Shown: positions 21,201 through 30,840, counted from the stretch's first letter. The stretch is DNA of 64,000 nt from Mixta mediterraneensis (GCF_014946725.1 NZ_JACFXY010000009.1:62001-126000), one strand, 5' to 3'. Numbers and translations are program-made. Notes: generated by a model not told the origin, from the sequence alone.

Positions 21201-21583
21201 CTCAGTTGAAACAGTTTGCGTTTGTCTGCGTCATCATTGAGATAGTGGCGTAGCGAGATAAATTCATCTTGTTCCAGTAAAACCGGCAAACGGTGCATCA
21301 GTTTCCAGCTCATGCTGGCTTTGCTAAAGGCGCTTTCAACCGGGATGTCCGGCAGTACGCTTACAAACATTTCCCAGATAAAGCTGGCGGGCAGCGGGAA
21401 CGCAATATTTGCTGCAATGCCGAACGTTTGCGCCAGTTCCATTTGCAGCCATTGCGCCATACCTGGGCTTTGCACCAGGACCATTTCAGCAGCAAAGGGA
21501 TCGGCAAGAGGGGAACGTTTAATTACTGTAGCCGCCAGAGTCTTCAATAATTCAAGTTGATTAGAGTGATAAACGTGAAACAT
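18206..21583 (-). CDS. recC: Exodeoxyribonuclease V gamma subunit RecC
   Basis: RecC recognises Chi and guides the split strands in RecBCD. The 1125-residue product aligns from its start (MFHVYHSNQLELLKTLAATV) to its end with the E. coli protein (1122 residues). It has degenerate helicase-like N-terminal domains (QSPGMAQWLQMELAQTFGIAANI) and an inactive nuclease-like C-terminal domain. It precedes ptrA by 112 bp, and the pseudopilin operon lies upstream in the same direction. Confidence 0.97.
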   Translation of the reverse strand: MFHVYHSNQLELLKTLAATVIKRSPLADPFAAEMVLVQSPGMAQWLQMELAQTFGIAANIAFPLPASFIWEMFVSVLPDIPVESAFSKASMSWKLMHRLPVLLEQDEFISLRHYLNDDADKRKLFQLSSRIADLYDQYLVYRADWLNRWEHGELIEGLGDAQQWQAALWRDLVTYTEALGQPKWHRANLYARFIETLEAAESPPKNLPERVFICGISALPPVYLQALQALSRHVEIHLLFTNPCRDYWGDIQDYAFLAKLQSRQRRRHDADEARGLFRDTAQAPALFNVSGEQQLTNPLLASWGKLGRDNLFLLSQMEANDDIDAFVEVEEDNVLHCIQYDLLNLQDKAIIGLNAEELAYSGNKRRLDPEDRSISIQICHSAQREVEVLQDHLLALMEAEPHLKARDIIVMVADIDSYAPFIQAVFANAPPERHLPFAISDRRASQAHPAIVAFLHLLALPDSRFVSEDILALLDVPALATHFSIDESGLRLLRRWVSESGVRWGLDDASVEALSLPITGQHTWRFGLQRMLLGYAMESHNGDWEGILPYDESSGLVGELAGHLAELLARLNHWREALAQTRSLDAWLPLCRELINAFFSADTEAEAALLLVEEQWKQLIAYGIDAQFDEAIPVTLLRDALRGRLDQQRISQRFLAGPINFCTLMPMRSIPFKVVCLLGMNDGVYPRTLAPLGFDLMQQHMRKGDRSRRDDDRYLFLEALISAQHQLYISYIGRAIQDNTERYPSVLVTELLEYIGQSFYLPGDEQCELDESAGRVRMHLEQLHSRMPFAVENFQPASRTQSFAREWLPAALGKGHPQPDFVQPLDVPELESLTLDAFLRFWRHPVRAWFHQRLGVSFWLEDSELPDTEPFALDSLERYQINAELLNALIEGDDTQRLYARHRAAGNLPYGAFGELFWQAQHEEMQEVAAEVSAERSDGESWEINLQPGNVTLTGWLSQVQSDGLLRWRPGVLNMNDGLLLWLEHLVYCALGGTGASRMYGRKHSRWHFPSIDQDAALEALKKYVEGFRQGMGQPLMLLNKSGGAWLEASYDKKTQQLLTDDVTQLKARNKLLQAWQGGYQQEGEGSDPYLQRLCRVLDETQLQQITEAATQWYLPVLQAHQDDE

Positions 21584-21721
21584 TAAAACTCCTGATGGTG
21601 AAACAAGGTATTTCTGCTGCGGTAATGATTGAATAGCGTATCAAAAGCGGCCCGGTAACTTTACCGCGTATCATGGCTGATGCCCATATAAAGAGGGCAA
21701 TTTGCCTGCGTATTGTCCACT

Positions 21722-22057
21722 TTAACAGCGCAATCGCGACAAGGTAGCGGATCGCTGATGCGGCCCGCTGACTTCCACACGCTCCAGCGTACAGCCGCCA
21801 GGCCCACTGCTACGCTGTAAGACGCTTTGCCAGCCTGTCACTTCCCGCCCTGTTAAGCGCTGCTCGGCGACGCGCCAGGCTTCACGCTGTTGCCATTGCT
21901 GACTAAAACCAAGACCTAACGCGCGATGATACTGCAACAGTGCACTACTGCTTAACGCCATTAACAGCAGAGCGAATAACGCTTCTGGCAGACTAAATCC
22001 CGCTGCCTTACGGACATAATTCAGGTTTCGACTGTGGGCAATAATCAATCCAGCCAT
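21722..22057 (-). CDS. ppdC: Prepilin peptidase-dependent protein C (type II pseudopilin-like)
   Basis: Type IV pilin-like protein with the prepilin cleavage and hydrophobic helix motif GFSLPEALFALLLMALSSSALLQYH; Glu5 of the mature form is present. The soluble part has Cys pairs (GGCTLERV, LRC at the C-terminus). The frame is open to 22159, inside ygdB; I take the ATG at 22057, but no clear ribosome site separates it from nearby alternatives. It overlaps ygdB and ends the ppdA-ppdB-ygdB-ppdC operon. Confidence 0.8.
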   Translation of the reverse strand: MAGLIIAHSRNLNYVRKAAGFSLPEALFALLLMALSSSALLQYHRALGLGFSQQWQQREAWRVAEQRLTGREVTGWQSVLQRSSGPGGCTLERVEVSGPHQRSATLSRLRC

Positions 22058-22412
22058 GGGGCAGCGCCTGAATACGATTATCCCGGGTTGAAACCCAATG
22101 CCACAGTGCCATTCCACTGCCGCTGGCTTCGCCTTTGAGTAGCCCTTTTCCATTTTCACCCCGCTGTAAGCAACTGCGCCAACCGGCCTTGTTTTCCTGC
22201 TGGCAAGACAGCATTTCCGTGGGGGGCCAGTTCAGTTTCAACCCCCATTGCAGCGCAGACTGCGCACGCCAGAAATGCTGTATAAAGTGCTGTTCATCTG
22301 CCATCAGCGTCATTCCCTGTCCCAACATTTCCCGGCTGGTATGCAGTGTGAGACTACCCATTAGCAAAATCATCAACACCATACCCAGCGCGCTATTGCC
22401 ATGCTGTTTCAC
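22008..22412 (-). CDS. ygdB: Pseudopilin-operon protein YgdB (DUF2509)
   Basis: Protein of 134 residues with an N-terminal hydrophobic segment (ALGMVLMILLMGSLTLHTSR) resembling minor pilins of the PilX type. Position between ppdB and ppdC, overlapping both, identifies it. Its role is probably as a minor component of the type IV pilus/pseudopilus priming complex; that is inference from family and context. Confidence 0.85.
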   Translation of the reverse strand: MKQHGNSALGMVLMILLMGSLTLHTSREMLGQGMTLMADEQHFIQHFWRAQSALQWGLKLNWPPTEMLSCQQENKAGWRSCLQRGENGKGLLKGEASGSGMALWHWVSTRDNRIQALPHGWIDYCPQSKPELCP

Positions 22413-22936
22413 AGATTTTCACCTTCAACCCAACTCTCCAGCGTTTCGCTCCAGGGTCCGGCACGCCCTTTCAGCAGCAGTTTTATCAGCGAGCCCGCCT
22501 GGGCCACGCTGAACGTTTCTATCGTAAGAAATGCAGGATCAGAAAGGCGCTCCCAGCCGTTACCGCTACAGGTATCTACTCCGCGCTGCATTTCCAGCTG
22601 GTTTTGCCGCAGACGATACCCATAATGATCGCTTTCGCTGTGATCAATCGCTTCCCATTTGCCATTGCTGTTCTCATCCCAGCGCACCAGTAAACAGTTA
22701 CTGGATAGGATAAGCGCGTTGCTGCCACAATCACCGTTGCAATAACCTGCCCGTCGTACCGCCTTCTCCAGCGTTGACATCAACTGTGCTAGTTCTTGAC
22801 GCAACTGCACTCGCTGCTGCAATTTGAGGTTCTCGCCCAGCAATAGCGGCAGAAAACGGCCAGCACTTATCATCAGCACGGCGCTTATCGCCATTGCGAT
22901 AAGCATCTCCAGCAGACTGAATCCGGCTATTTTCAT
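22409..22936 (-). CDS. ppdB: Prepilin peptidase-dependent protein B
   Basis: Minor pilin-like protein of 175 residues. It begins MKIAGFSLLEMLIAMAISAV, a canonical class III prepilin signal with cleavage after Gly5 and Phe1/Glu5 in the mature form. The C-terminal domain has several cysteines (AGYCNGDCGS). It overlaps ppdA upstream and ygdB downstream by four bases each. Confidence 0.92.
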   Translation of the reverse strand: MKIAGFSLLEMLIAMAISAVLMISAGRFLPLLLGENLKLQQRVQLRQELAQLMSTLEKAVRRAGYCNGDCGSNALILSSNCLLVRWDENSNGKWEAIDHSESDHYGYRLRQNQLEMQRGVDTCSGNGWERLSDPAFLTIETFSVAQAGSLIKLLLKGRAGPWSETLESWVEGENL

Positions 22937-23403
22937 TCACAGCCCCTCTCGTCTGGCTGACATACGCGGATACGCGCTCGGGCCGAGATGATTAATCGTA
23001 ACCGCCCCGCTTCATTACCTATTTCAATGCTGCCTGCCTTCGCCATATTTCGGCGCCCATAAAAGCCGGGTTCACCACGAATACCGAACAATTTTACCTG
23101 GCTGTTGGGTGTGACAAAGTGCAGCCGTTTGCCCTCAGTACACTTTTCGGTAGGCCTGGGTCCGCTGCCAATACACCAGGGGGTCTCCGTGCGAGACCAT
23201 AAAATCAGATCGCGATTATGCCAGTTCGCCTGCGCCCGTAAGCGCTGCAGAAAACCCTGCAACTGCTGCGCGGTGTCTCGTAATTGCTGGCGTTGCTGCC
23301 AGCGCTGCCAGCCCTGCAACGCGCCGATGCTGAGAATGCCCGCTATCACCATAACAAACAGCAGTTCTGGTAGCGTAAAGCCATGTGAAGTTTGCGTTTT
23401 CAT
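22933..23403 (-). CDS. ppdA: Prepilin peptidase-dependent protein A
   Basis: Minor pilin-like protein (156 residues), GspH type: the prepilin motif HGFTLPELLFVMVIAGILSI begins near residue 7. The frame is open to 23502 but MKTQTSHGFTLPE at 23403 is the natural start because class III signals have short leaders. It is the first gene of the operon and lies 189 bp downstream of thyA, beyond a terminator. Confidence 0.93.
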   Translation of the reverse strand: MKTQTSHGFTLPELLFVMVIAGILSIGALQGWQRWQQRQQLRDTAQQLQGFLQRLRAQANWHNRDLILWSRTETPWCIGSGPRPTEKCTEGKRLHFVTPNSQVKLFGIRGEPGFYGRRNMAKAGSIEIGNEAGRLRLIISARARIRVCQPDERGCE

Positions 23404-23537
23404 TGCGGCAGCTTGCGTGTTAACCGGTAACTGAACAACCGTGTTTGTGGCGTGTCGGGTAAAGCCTCGCAATCTTATTGACGGGATCACCGCTAACCAC
23501 ATAACGCTGCGAGCAGGCTCACAAAGGGAGATTAATT

Positions 23538-23569
23538 AAAAAAGCCCCGGCGTGTAAAACACAGCCGGG
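23538..23569 (-). terminator. Terminator after thyA
   Basis: Read on the minus strand, CCCGGC ... GCCGGG with an inner GTGT/ACAC extension, then GCTTTTTTAATT. It lies 24 bases after the thyA stop and separates lgt-thyA from the ppdA operon. Confidence 0.8.
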
Positions 23570-23592
23570 ACTCTGGTTGCCGCTGTTAAGAT

Positions 23593-24387
23593 TTAAATAG
23601 CGACAGGCGCTTTAATCGCGGGATGTGGATCGTAATCTTCAATGTCGAAGTCATCGAACTTATAATCGAAGAGGGAAGCCGGTTTACGCTTGATCACCAG
23701 CTTCGGCAACGGACGCGGTTCACGACTTAACTGTAAGCGCGCCTGTTCCAGATGATTACTGTACAGATGCGTATCGCCACCGGTCCAGACGAAATCACCC
23801 ACTGCCAGATCACACTGCTGTGCGATCATATGCACCAGCAGCGCATAGCTGGCAATGTTAAATGGCAGGCCGAGAAAGACATCACACGAGCGCTGGTATA
23901 GCTGACACGATAATTTTCCGTCTGCCACATAAAACTGGAAAAAAGCATGGCAAGGCGCCAGCGCCATGTGATCCAGCTCGCCGACGTTCCACGCCGAAAC
24001 GATAATACGCCGCGAGTCAGGATCGCTTTTTAGCTGCTCAATCACCCTGGTGATCTGATCGATCTCTTCACCGTGGGCGGTTCCCCAGCTGCGCCACTGT
24101 TTACCGTAAACCGGCCCGAGATCGCCCTTCTCATCAGCCCACTCATCCCAAATCGAAACTCTGTTCTCTTTGAGATAACCAATATTGGTGTCACCCTGCA
24201 GAAACCACAGCAGTTCATGAATGATGGAGCGAAGATGGCACTTTTTAGTGGTCACCAGCGGAAAGCCGTCTTGCAGATTGAAACGCATCTGGTGACCAAA
24301 AATTGAAAGCGTGCCAGTGCCGGTACGGTCAGCTTTTGGCGTGCCTTCATTCAGCACATGTTGCATCAGGTCCAGATACTGTTTCAT
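23593..24387 (-). CDS. thyA: Thymidylate synthase ThyA
   Basis: Makes dTMP from dUMP with methylene-tetrahydrofolate. The 264-residue protein (the E. coli length) has the active-site loop [12 protein letters not shown] (catalytic Cys146) and the dUMP-binding [20 protein letters not shown] region. Its start overlaps the end of lgt by four bases, so the two genes are co-translated. A terminator follows. Confidence 0.98.
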   Translation of the reverse strand: MKQYLDLMQHVLNEGTPKADRTGTGTLSIFGHQMRFNLQDGFPLVTTKKCHLRSIIHELLWFLQGDTNIGYLKENRVSIWDEWADEKGDLGPVYGKQWRSWGTAHGEEIDQITRVIEQLKSDPDSRRIIVSAWNVGELDHMALAPCHAFFQFYVADGKLSCQLYQRSCDVFLGLPFNIASYALLVHMIAQQCDLAVGDFVWTGGDTHLYSNHLEQARLQLSREPRPLPKLVIKRKPASLFDYKFDDFDIEDYDPHPAIKAPVAI

Positions 24388-25280
24388 TTTTCCTCACGAA
24401 GCTGCTGCTGAGGGCGACGGCGGTATGCCCAAATCATCATAATAATACCGGCGATAATCATCGGGATGGAGAGGATTTGTCCCATGCTGATCCCCCCGTC
24501 GAACAGGCCAAGCTGCGCATCCGGCTGGCGAAAAAACTCCACGATAATGCGGAAAGCACCATAGCCAATCAGGAACAAGCCTGACACGCTGCCCATCGGA
24601 CGCGACTTACGAATAAAAAGGTTAAGGATGATGAACAGCACCACCCCTTCAAGTACCAGTTCATACAGCTGCGAAGGATGACGTGGCAGGACACCGTAGG
24701 GATTGTTCGCCGCGTTCATAATCGACTGATATAACGGATTATTCGCGGCCAGCGCCAGATCTTCGCTGCGGGAACCAGGGAAAAGCATGGCAAAAGGGAA
24801 GTCCGGGGCTACGCGTCCCCACAGCTCGCCATTAATGAAATTACCGAGGCGACCGGCCCCTAAGCCAAATGGGATCAGGGGAGCAATAAATTCAGAGACC
24901 TGGAAGAACGTTCGCTTAGTACGATGCGCAAACCACAACATCACCAGGATTACGCCAATCAGACCACCGTGGAACGACATGCCGCCATCCCAGACCTTAA
25001 ACAGATAGAGCGGATTCTCAAGAAATAGCGGTAGGTTATAAAACAGCACGTAACCGATGCGACCTCCGAGGAATACCCCCAGGAAACCGGCATACAGCAG
25101 GTTTTCCACTTCCTCTTTTTTCCAGCCACTACCCGGCTTGTTAGCACGACGTATAGCCAGCCACATTGCGAAGATAAAGCCCACCAGATACATCAATCCG
25201 TACCAGTGAAGCGAAATCGGTCCGATGGAGAAGATCACCGGATCGAATTGAGGAAATGCGATATAGCCGTTATTCATCAT
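24384..25280 (-). CDS. lgt: Phosphatidylglycerol-prolipoprotein diacylglyceryl transferase Lgt
   Basis: Inner-membrane enzyme that transfers diacylglyceryl from phosphatidylglycerol to the lipobox Cys of prolipoproteins, the first step of lipoprotein maturation. The 298-residue protein has seven hydrophobic segments and the family signature [16 protein letters not shown], plus the HGG-containing segment [12 protein letters not shown]. Two adjacent ATGs (25280, 25277) are possible starts. It is the upstream partner of thyA. Confidence 0.97.
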   Translation of the reverse strand: MMNNGYIAFPQFDPVIFSIGPISLHWYGLMYLVGFIFAMWLAIRRANKPGSGWKKEEVENLLYAGFLGVFLGGRIGYVLFYNLPLFLENPLYLFKVWDGGMSFHGGLIGVILVMLWFAHRTKRTFFQVSEFIAPLIPFGLGAGRLGNFINGELWGRVAPDFPFAMLFPGSRSEDLALAANNPLYQSIMNAANNPYGVLPRHPSQLYELVLEGVVLFIILNLFIRKSRPMGSVSGLFLIGYGAFRIIVEFFRQPDAQLGLFDGGISMGQILSIPMIIAGIIMMIWAYRRRPQQQLREEK

Positions 25281-25396
25281 TCACCGTTCATTTTTCAGCC
25301 CTGAAAAAGCGGGCGACAGGCACATAAAGTAAAAGCCGCGCATAATAGCACAGCCGGTTTTGCGAGTTGGCACGGAAATGTAAACCCTGTTTACGG

Positions 25397-27643
25397 TTAG
25401 CGTCCGCCACGTATCAGGCCACCTAAACCACGCCGTTCCATAAATGCCGAGACTAAATGACGCACTTCGGTTGCGGTATGCGCCTTTAACCCTTGTTCAC
25501 TGAGTTTTTGCGCTTCTTCACGATCAAGATGGCGCAACAGATATTTCACCCGCGGGACGTTTTTACCGTTCATGCTGAGATGGTGGTAACCCATTCCAAC
25601 CAGCAGCGCGACACACATTGGATCGCCAGCCATTTCACCACACAGGCATAACTCCAGCTTCGCCAAACGGGCTTCCTGTGCGATAGATTGCAGAGCGTGC
25701 AGCATCGCCGGATGCAGCGGATCATAAAGGTTTGCGACGCGCGTATTGTTACGATCAACCGCCAGCAAATATTGCGTTAAATCATTGGTGCCGACAGAGA
25801 TAAAATCTACCCGCGATGCCAGATGAGGGATCATAAACAGCATTGACGGGACTTCAATCATCACACCAATACGCGTTTTGGGAATGGCGTATCCCAGCAT
25901 CTCTTCAACTTCACGCCCGGCACGCTCAATAAGGCGTTTTGCATCGTCGATCTCATCAATATGGCTGATCATCGGCAATAAAATGCTGAGGTTACCGGAC
26001 GCCGCGTTGGCACGCAGCATGGCGCGCACCTGTACCAGAAAAATCTCTGGCTGATCGAGCGTCAGGCGAATGCCACGCCAGCCCAGGCACGGATTCTCTT
26101 CACTGATCGGCATGTAGGGTAGTTGCTTGTCTGCGCCAACATCCAGCGTACGTAGCGTCACCGGCTTATTGTGAAACAGCTGCAACATCCCCTGATACTG
26201 CGCAACCTGCTCCTCTTCAGAAGGGAAGCCGTTTTGCAGCATAAAAGGAATTTCGGTGCGATACAGCCCAATACCGTCTACCCAGCTGCCCAGCGCTTGC
26301 TCATGCTCCGGGCTCAGACCCGCGTTCAGCATTACCTGTACGCGCTCGCCGCTCTTCAATTCACCGGGTTGATCAACCACGCCTTCAGCCATCTTGCTCA
26401 GCGCGTTTTCTTCGCTGATCAGCCGTTGATACTCCTGAACCAGCACCGGTTCGGGATCGATCAATAGCTCGCCCCGATAGCCATCGACGATCAATAAACG
26501 TTTGTTGAGCTGATGTGGTTGTATATCCGCGCCCATCACGGTCGGGACGCCCATTGCACGCGTCAAAATGGCAGCGTGTGAATTGGCTGCGCCGTCGCGC
26601 ACCACCACACCAGCAAGGCGTTCTTGCGGCAATTCGGCTAAAGTGGTGGCGGTAAGTTCGTCGGCCACCAACACGAAACGTTCCGGCCAGGCATTGGTGC
26701 CAACCAGCGAGTCGTCGAGATGAAACAGCAGGCGCTGGCCTAACACGCGTAAATCACCCGCACGCTCACGTAAATAGCTGTCAGTCAGACTGGCGAACTG
26801 TTCAGCAAACTTTTCGATGACCGTTTTCACCGCCCATTCCGCGACCGATCCCCGTTCGATCTCTGCAAACAGATCATTTTTCAGGCGCGCATCGGTCAGC
26901 AGATGCGAATAGAGATCGAAAATCGCCGCGCTCTCTTTTTGCACGCTGGCGGTAAATCGTTTACTGAAACGACGAAATTCGCTGGCAGCTTCACTCATTG
27001 CCAGCGATAAACGCTCGCGTTCACGTTGGGTATCTAATGTTGAAGCAGCAGAAACCTGATCAAGAAGCGGCTGGGTTTCATCGACCCAGCCCGTTGCGAC
27101 AGCAACGCCGGGCGCAGCGGCAATGGCCTTCACCCGTGCCTGGCGAAACTGGCCAAACAGTTGACTGAGTTGCGATTGTGACAGCAGTGCCGCCATTTGA
27201 GTGGCCAGCGTGACGAGAAACGATTCTTCGCTTTCGTCGAACTGACGATGTTCACGCTGCTGCACCACCAGCACGCCAAGCAACTGGCGACGACTGATAA
27301 TCGGCACACCCAGAAACGAGCGATAGCGCTCTTCTTTGACGGCGGGAATGTATTTGAAGCTGGGATGACTTTGCGCATCCGCGAGGTTGATGGGTTCGGC
27401 TAAACGCCCGACCAGCCCAACAATGCCTTCGTCGAAAGCCAGTTTTACCGTAAGGCCGCGCGGCTTTTTGAGCCCACGCGTCGCCATCAGGTAATAGCAG
27501 CGACGATCGTGATCGGCGAGGTAAACGGAACAGACTTCCGTTTCCATCGCCAGACAGATCTCATTAACCAGAATGTCGAGTGCTTCATTCAGGCGCGGTG
27601 CACTCGCCACTTTTTCTACTATTTCGCGCAACTGAATGAGCAT
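25397..27643 (-). CDS. ptsP: Phosphoenolpyruvate-protein phosphotransferase PtsP (EI-Ntr)
   Basis: Enzyme I of the nitrogen phosphotransferase system; it passes phosphate from PEP to NPr and then EIIA-Ntr, tuning potassium uptake and other functions. The 748-residue product has an N-terminal GAF domain (about 1-165, senses glutamine/2-oxoglutarate), then the phospho-histidine domain with GAANSHAAILTRAMGVP and the PEP-binding barrel with GLYRTEIPFM and LCLCGEMAGDP. It follows rppH by 12 bp, the usual enterobacterial pairing. Confidence 0.97.
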   Translation of the reverse strand: MLIQLREIVEKVASAPRLNEALDILVNEICLAMETEVCSVYLADHDRRCYYLMATRGLKKPRGLTVKLAFDEGIVGLVGRLAEPINLADAQSHPSFKYIPAVKEERYRSFLGVPIISRRQLLGVLVVQQREHRQFDESEESFLVTLATQMAALLSQSQLSQLFGQFRQARVKAIAAAPGVAVATGWVDETQPLLDQVSAASTLDTQRERERLSLAMSEAASEFRRFSKRFTASVQKESAAIFDLYSHLLTDARLKNDLFAEIERGSVAEWAVKTVIEKFAEQFASLTDSYLRERAGDLRVLGQRLLFHLDDSLVGTNAWPERFVLVADELTATTLAELPQERLAGVVVRDGAANSHAAILTRAMGVPTVMGADIQPHQLNKRLLIVDGYRGELLIDPEPVLVQEYQRLISEENALSKMAEGVVDQPGELKSGERVQVMLNAGLSPEHEQALGSWVDGIGLYRTEIPFMLQNGFPSEEEQVAQYQGMLQLFHNKPVTLRTLDVGADKQLPYMPISEENPCLGWRGIRLTLDQPEIFLVQVRAMLRANAASGNLSILLPMISHIDEIDDAKRLIERAGREVEEMLGYAIPKTRIGVMIEVPSMLFMIPHLASRVDFISVGTNDLTQYLLAVDRNNTRVANLYDPLHPAMLHALQSIAQEARLAKLELCLCGEMAGDPMCVALLVGMGYHHLSMNGKNVPRVKYLLRHLDREEAQKLSEQGLKAHTATEVRHLVSAFMERRGLGGLIRGGR

Positions 27644-27655
27644 AAAGGGCGTGGC

Positions 27656-28183
27656 CTATCCTCTTTTACGTCGATGAGCAGGATTATTTCGCTGCCCCGC
27701 ACTCTCCTGCATAGACATCACCACGCCAGCGAATTCCTTCATTACACGGCGATAAACATCGCGTTTGAAGGAGACTACCTGACGCACCGGATACCAAAAG
27801 CTCACCCAGCGCCAGCCATCAAATTCCGGTGTGCTGCTGTGTTGAACATTAATATCCGCGTCATTACACATCAACTGCAGAAGAAACCACTTTTGTTTCT
27901 GGCCGATACATACCGGCTTTGTGTCCCAACGCACCAAACGTTTTGGCAACTTGTAGCGCAACCAGTTACGGGTAGATGCAAGTATTCGAACATCTTTACG
28001 GTGTAGCCCCACTTCTTCGAACAGCTCGCGATACATAGCCTGTTCGGGGTTTTCACCAGGATTGATGCCTCCCTGAGGAAATTGCCAGGAGTGCTGTCCA
28101 AAGCGCCTGGCCCATAACACTTGTCCCTGCCTGTTACAAATTACGATACCAACATTCGGGCGGTAGCCATCATCATCGATCAC
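27656..28183 (-). CDS. rppH: RNA pyrophosphohydrolase RppH
   Basis: Nudix hydrolase that removes pyrophosphate from 5'-triphosphate mRNA ends, triggering RNase E decay. The 175-residue protein has the Nudix box GX5EX7REUXEEXGU at residues 38-60 ([22 protein letters not shown]). It is the first gene of the rppH-ptsP unit. A 685-bp region without a convincing gene separates it from mutH. Confidence 0.97.
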   Translation of the reverse strand: MIDDDGYRPNVGIVICNRQGQVLWARRFGQHSWQFPQGGINPGENPEQAMYRELFEEVGLHRKDVRILASTRNWLRYKLPKRLVRWDTKPVCIGQKQKWFLLQLMCNDADINVQHSSTPEFDGWRWVSFWYPVRQVVSFKRDVYRRVMKEFAGVVMSMQESAGQRNNPAHRRKRG

Positions 28184-28868
28184 CGGACTACCTCAAAGCT
28201 AAATTTGAATAGCCTGATTGTTTCACACTCCTTACAGGCGGTAAACCACTGGATTAGGAGGGTATAAATGGATTAATAAGAGGATAACTTATCACGCAGC
28301 GCCAAGTTATGAACAATTAAGGATTAAAAGAAAGATCTTATTCACCTTTTCTGTGGATAGCTTTGTGCAGAACGCGGGAGTTAACTGAATAACATCGTAA
28401 GACGATTCTTAGCCACTTCAACCCATAAATTTCATTATCTTTTGATTTTATTGATATTAATTTAATAAGACGGAGCCATAGGAATACGTTTTCACTTTGC
28501 AAAACAGCGTTGCCTTTGTATATGGCGAAAGATCCACCACCAGGCTTTTTATCCACAGTGAAGTGTGCATCCTTAGGCCAGTGTGGTCGAAATCTGTTAA
28601 TAAAAGCAAAAGTCAAGGCTGTAAATGGAACCAGTGTCTGCGTTAACGTGCGGTTATCCCACTTTTCTGTGGATAACCGGGCTTAAGATCCTGTTCATTG
28701 TTGATAGCAACCGGGGATAACCTTAAACGTAAGATTGCCTCTGTAAAAATAATGCAGAAAAAAAGCATGATCTATCATGCTATTATGCATTCTACGCACA
28801 GCTATTTTCTGTGGAAAAAATCTGACGCCAGAAACTGTTCATTTTTTTAATCAATACGAGTTATCACC
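28184..28868. other. Intergenic region rppH-mutH with DnaA-box-like sites
   Basis: No convincing gene is seen in these 685 bp; one antisense open frame (28338-28616) lacks recognisable similarity. The region is AT-rich and carries four sites that match or nearly match the DnaA box TTWTNCACA: 28352-28360 (minus, one mismatch), 28549-28557 (plus, TTATCCACA), 28668-28676 (minus, perfect) and 28810-28818 (minus, TTTTCCACA). Promoters for rppH (leftward) and mutH (rightward) must lie here. Confidence 0.6.
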
Positions 28869-29546
28869 ATGAGCCACCTTCCAGGGCCGCCTGAAGATGA
28901 ATCCATTCTGCTGGCACGTGCGCAGTCTTTAGCGGGTTTGACGCTCAAAGCGCTGGCGATAAAAGCGAGTTTACCCCTGCCTGCTAACCTTAAACGCGAT
29001 AAAGGCTGGGTGGGTACGTTGCTGGAGCGTCACCTTGGCGCCAGCGCAGGAAGTAAAGCTGAGCAGGATTTCGCTCATCTCGGCATTGAACTCAAAACTA
29101 TCCCAGTTGATGCCTCTGGCAAACCACTGGAAACCACGTTTGTTTGCGTGGCTCCGCTCACCGGTAACAGCGGCGTAACCTGGCAAACCAGCCACGTTCG
29201 TCACAAGCTGGCGCGCGTGTTGTGGATTCCGGTCGAAGGCGAGCGCGAGATTCCGTTAGGTGAGCGGCGTGTAGGCGCACCGCTGCTGTGGAGCCCTGAC
29301 CCGGAAGAGGACAATATGCTACGCCAGGACTGGGAAGAGTTAATGGATATGATTGTGCTGGGCCAGGTCGAACGTATCACTGCACGTCATGGCGCCTGGC
29401 TGCAAATCCGCCCAAAAGCGGCCAACAATAAAGCGTTAACGGAAGGCATTGGAGAACAAGGTCAGCCAATTCTGACACTCCCACGCGGCTTCTATCTGAA
29501 AAAAAGCTTCACGGGACCGCTGCTGGCACGACACTTTTTATTGTGA
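28869..29546 (+). CDS. mutH: DNA mismatch repair endonuclease MutH
   Basis: Sequence- and methylation-specific nicking enzyme of MutHLS repair; it cuts the unmethylated strand at hemimethylated GATC. The 225-residue product has the catalytic Asp67, Glu74-X-Lys76 set in [15 protein letters not shown] and the C-terminal part that contacts MutL. It stands alone on the plus strand, and ygdQ follows after about 100 bp. Confidence 0.97.
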   Translation: MSHLPGPPEDESILLARAQSLAGLTLKALAIKASLPLPANLKRDKGWVGTLLERHLGASAGSKAEQDFAHLGIELKTIPVDASGKPLETTFVCVAPLTGNSGVTWQTSHVRHKLARVLWIPVEGEREIPLGERRVGAPLLWSPDPEEDNMLRQDWEELMDMIVLGQVERITARHGAWLQIRPKAANNKALTEGIGEQGQPILTLPRGFYLKKSFTGPLLARHFLL

Positions 29547-29646
29547 ATTTTTAGTGAATTAACGGAGATGACGTATTTTTTTGCGTGCGACGCAAACTGG
29601 ATGCGTATAATCGCCGTTTAATTTTCGTTTAGGATTGAATGTAAGC

Positions 29647-30357
29647 ATGTTTGACTGGATTGCCGATCCCAATGCCTGGCTGGCACTGGGAACCCTGACC
29701 ATTCTTGAAGTGGTGTTGGGTATTGATAACATTATCTTCCTGTCATTGGTTGTCGCAAAACTGCCTAAAAATCAGCAAGCCAACGCGCGCCGCCTCGGTT
29801 TGATGGGCGCAATGTTAATGCGCCTCGGTTTGCTGGCATCTATCGCCTGGGTGGCAAAACTGACCGATCCTTTATTTACCTTAATGGGCCACGCTTTCTC
29901 AGCACGCGACCTTATTCTGCTGCTTGGTGGTTTGTTCCTGCTGTGGAAATCCAGCATGGAAATTCATGAAACCATTGAAGGCGGCGAAGAAGAGCATAAA
30001 ACCAATGTGCACTCTTTTCTCGGCGCGATTGTACAGATTATGTTGCTCGACATTATTTTCAGTCTCGATTCGGTGATTACCGCGGTTGGCCTTTCCGATC
30101 ATCTGTTTATCATGATGGCAGCGGTGGTAATTGCGGTGCTGATGATGATGTTTGCTGCCCGTGCCATTGGTGAGTTTGTAGAACGTCATCCTTCAGTGAA
30201 AATGCTGGCGCTCTCCTTCCTGATTTTGGTGGGTTTTACGCTGATTCTGGAAAGTTTCGCCGTCCATGTACCAAAAGGTTACATTTATTTCGCCATGTTC
30301 TTCTCAATGGCAGTGGAGTGCCTGAATCTGGTGCGCAGCAAAAAAAATACCGCCTGA
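29647..30357 (+). CDS. ygdQ: TerC-family membrane protein YgdQ
   Basis: Integral membrane protein of the TerC family, which has been linked to metal ion export; the precise role of YgdQ is not established. The product (about 236 residues) has seven hydrophobic segments and the paired acidic motifs EVVLGIDNIIFLS and IIFSLDSVITAVG that define the family. I use the ATG at 29647 (MFDWIADPNAWLALG, as in E. coli), although the frame is open from a TTG at 29635. Confidence 0.93.
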   Translation: MFDWIADPNAWLALGTLTILEVVLGIDNIIFLSLVVAKLPKNQQANARRLGLMGAMLMRLGLLASIAWVAKLTDPLFTLMGHAFSARDLILLLGGLFLLWKSSMEIHETIEGGEEEHKTNVHSFLGAIVQIMLLDIIFSLDSVITAVGLSDHLFIMMAAVVIAVLMMMFAARAIGEFVERHPSVKMLALSFLILVGFTLILESFAVHVPKGYIYFAMFFSMAVECLNLVRSKKNTA

Positions 30358-30366
30358 TATTGTCAA

Positions 30367-30393
30367 GGACGAGCTGGCTCGTCCGTTGATTTT
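30367..30393 (+). terminator. Likely terminator after ygdQ
   Basis: Perfect 8-bp inverted repeat GGACGAGC / GCTCGTCC with a two-base loop, followed by GTTGATTTTC. It lies ten bases after the ygdQ stop. The T-tract is weak. Confidence 0.55.
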
Positions 30394-30477
30394 CAGATTG
30401 ATGCGATTAACACAGCCAACAAAACGTTTTATTACTACACTTTTGCACGTGATACAGCGTGAGGGTGAGGACGCAGA

Positions 30478-30699
30478 ATGATGAAAGGGTTGGCTGGCGT
30501 AGTCGGTTTGGTAATAGCAGTGGCGACACTGAGTGCTTGCAGTTCAGATTATGTAATGGCAACAAAAGACGGTCGAATGATCATGACCGAAGGTAAACCA
30601 GCGATAGATAAAGAAACGGGCCTGGTGCAATACACCGATCAGTCAGGTCATGAGATGCAGATTAACGGTGACGAAGTTTCGACTATTATCGAACGTTAA
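30478..30699 (+). CDS. ygdR: YgdI/YgdR-family small lipoprotein YgdR
   Basis: A 73-residue lipoprotein with lipobox LSAC and core [20 protein letters not shown], paralogous to YgdI at 2242-2466 (same length and DUF903 domain). GAGG upstream supports the first of two adjacent ATGs. It lies between ygdQ and tas as in E. coli. Function unknown. Confidence 0.93.
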   Translation: MMKGLAGVVGLVIAVATLSACSSDYVMATKDGRMIMTEGKPAIDKETGLVQYTDQSGHEMQINGDEVSTIIER

Positions 30700-30840
30700 G
30701 CGCAAATTGCCTTAGCCTGCCACATTTTCCCCACTGGCAGGCGATTTCCCCATCTTTTCCCCCTTCCTTCCCCGCTATTGCTCGCGCTATAGTCCCTGAG
30801 GACACAACATTCCATTCCATAAAGAAAAAGGAAGCCGGCA

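Noticed and set aside
28338..28616. 92-residue minus-strand frame between rppH and mutH
   Set aside because: No recognisable family, no clear ribosome site, and it lies in an AT-rich region with DnaA-box-like sites. Not convincing as a gene.
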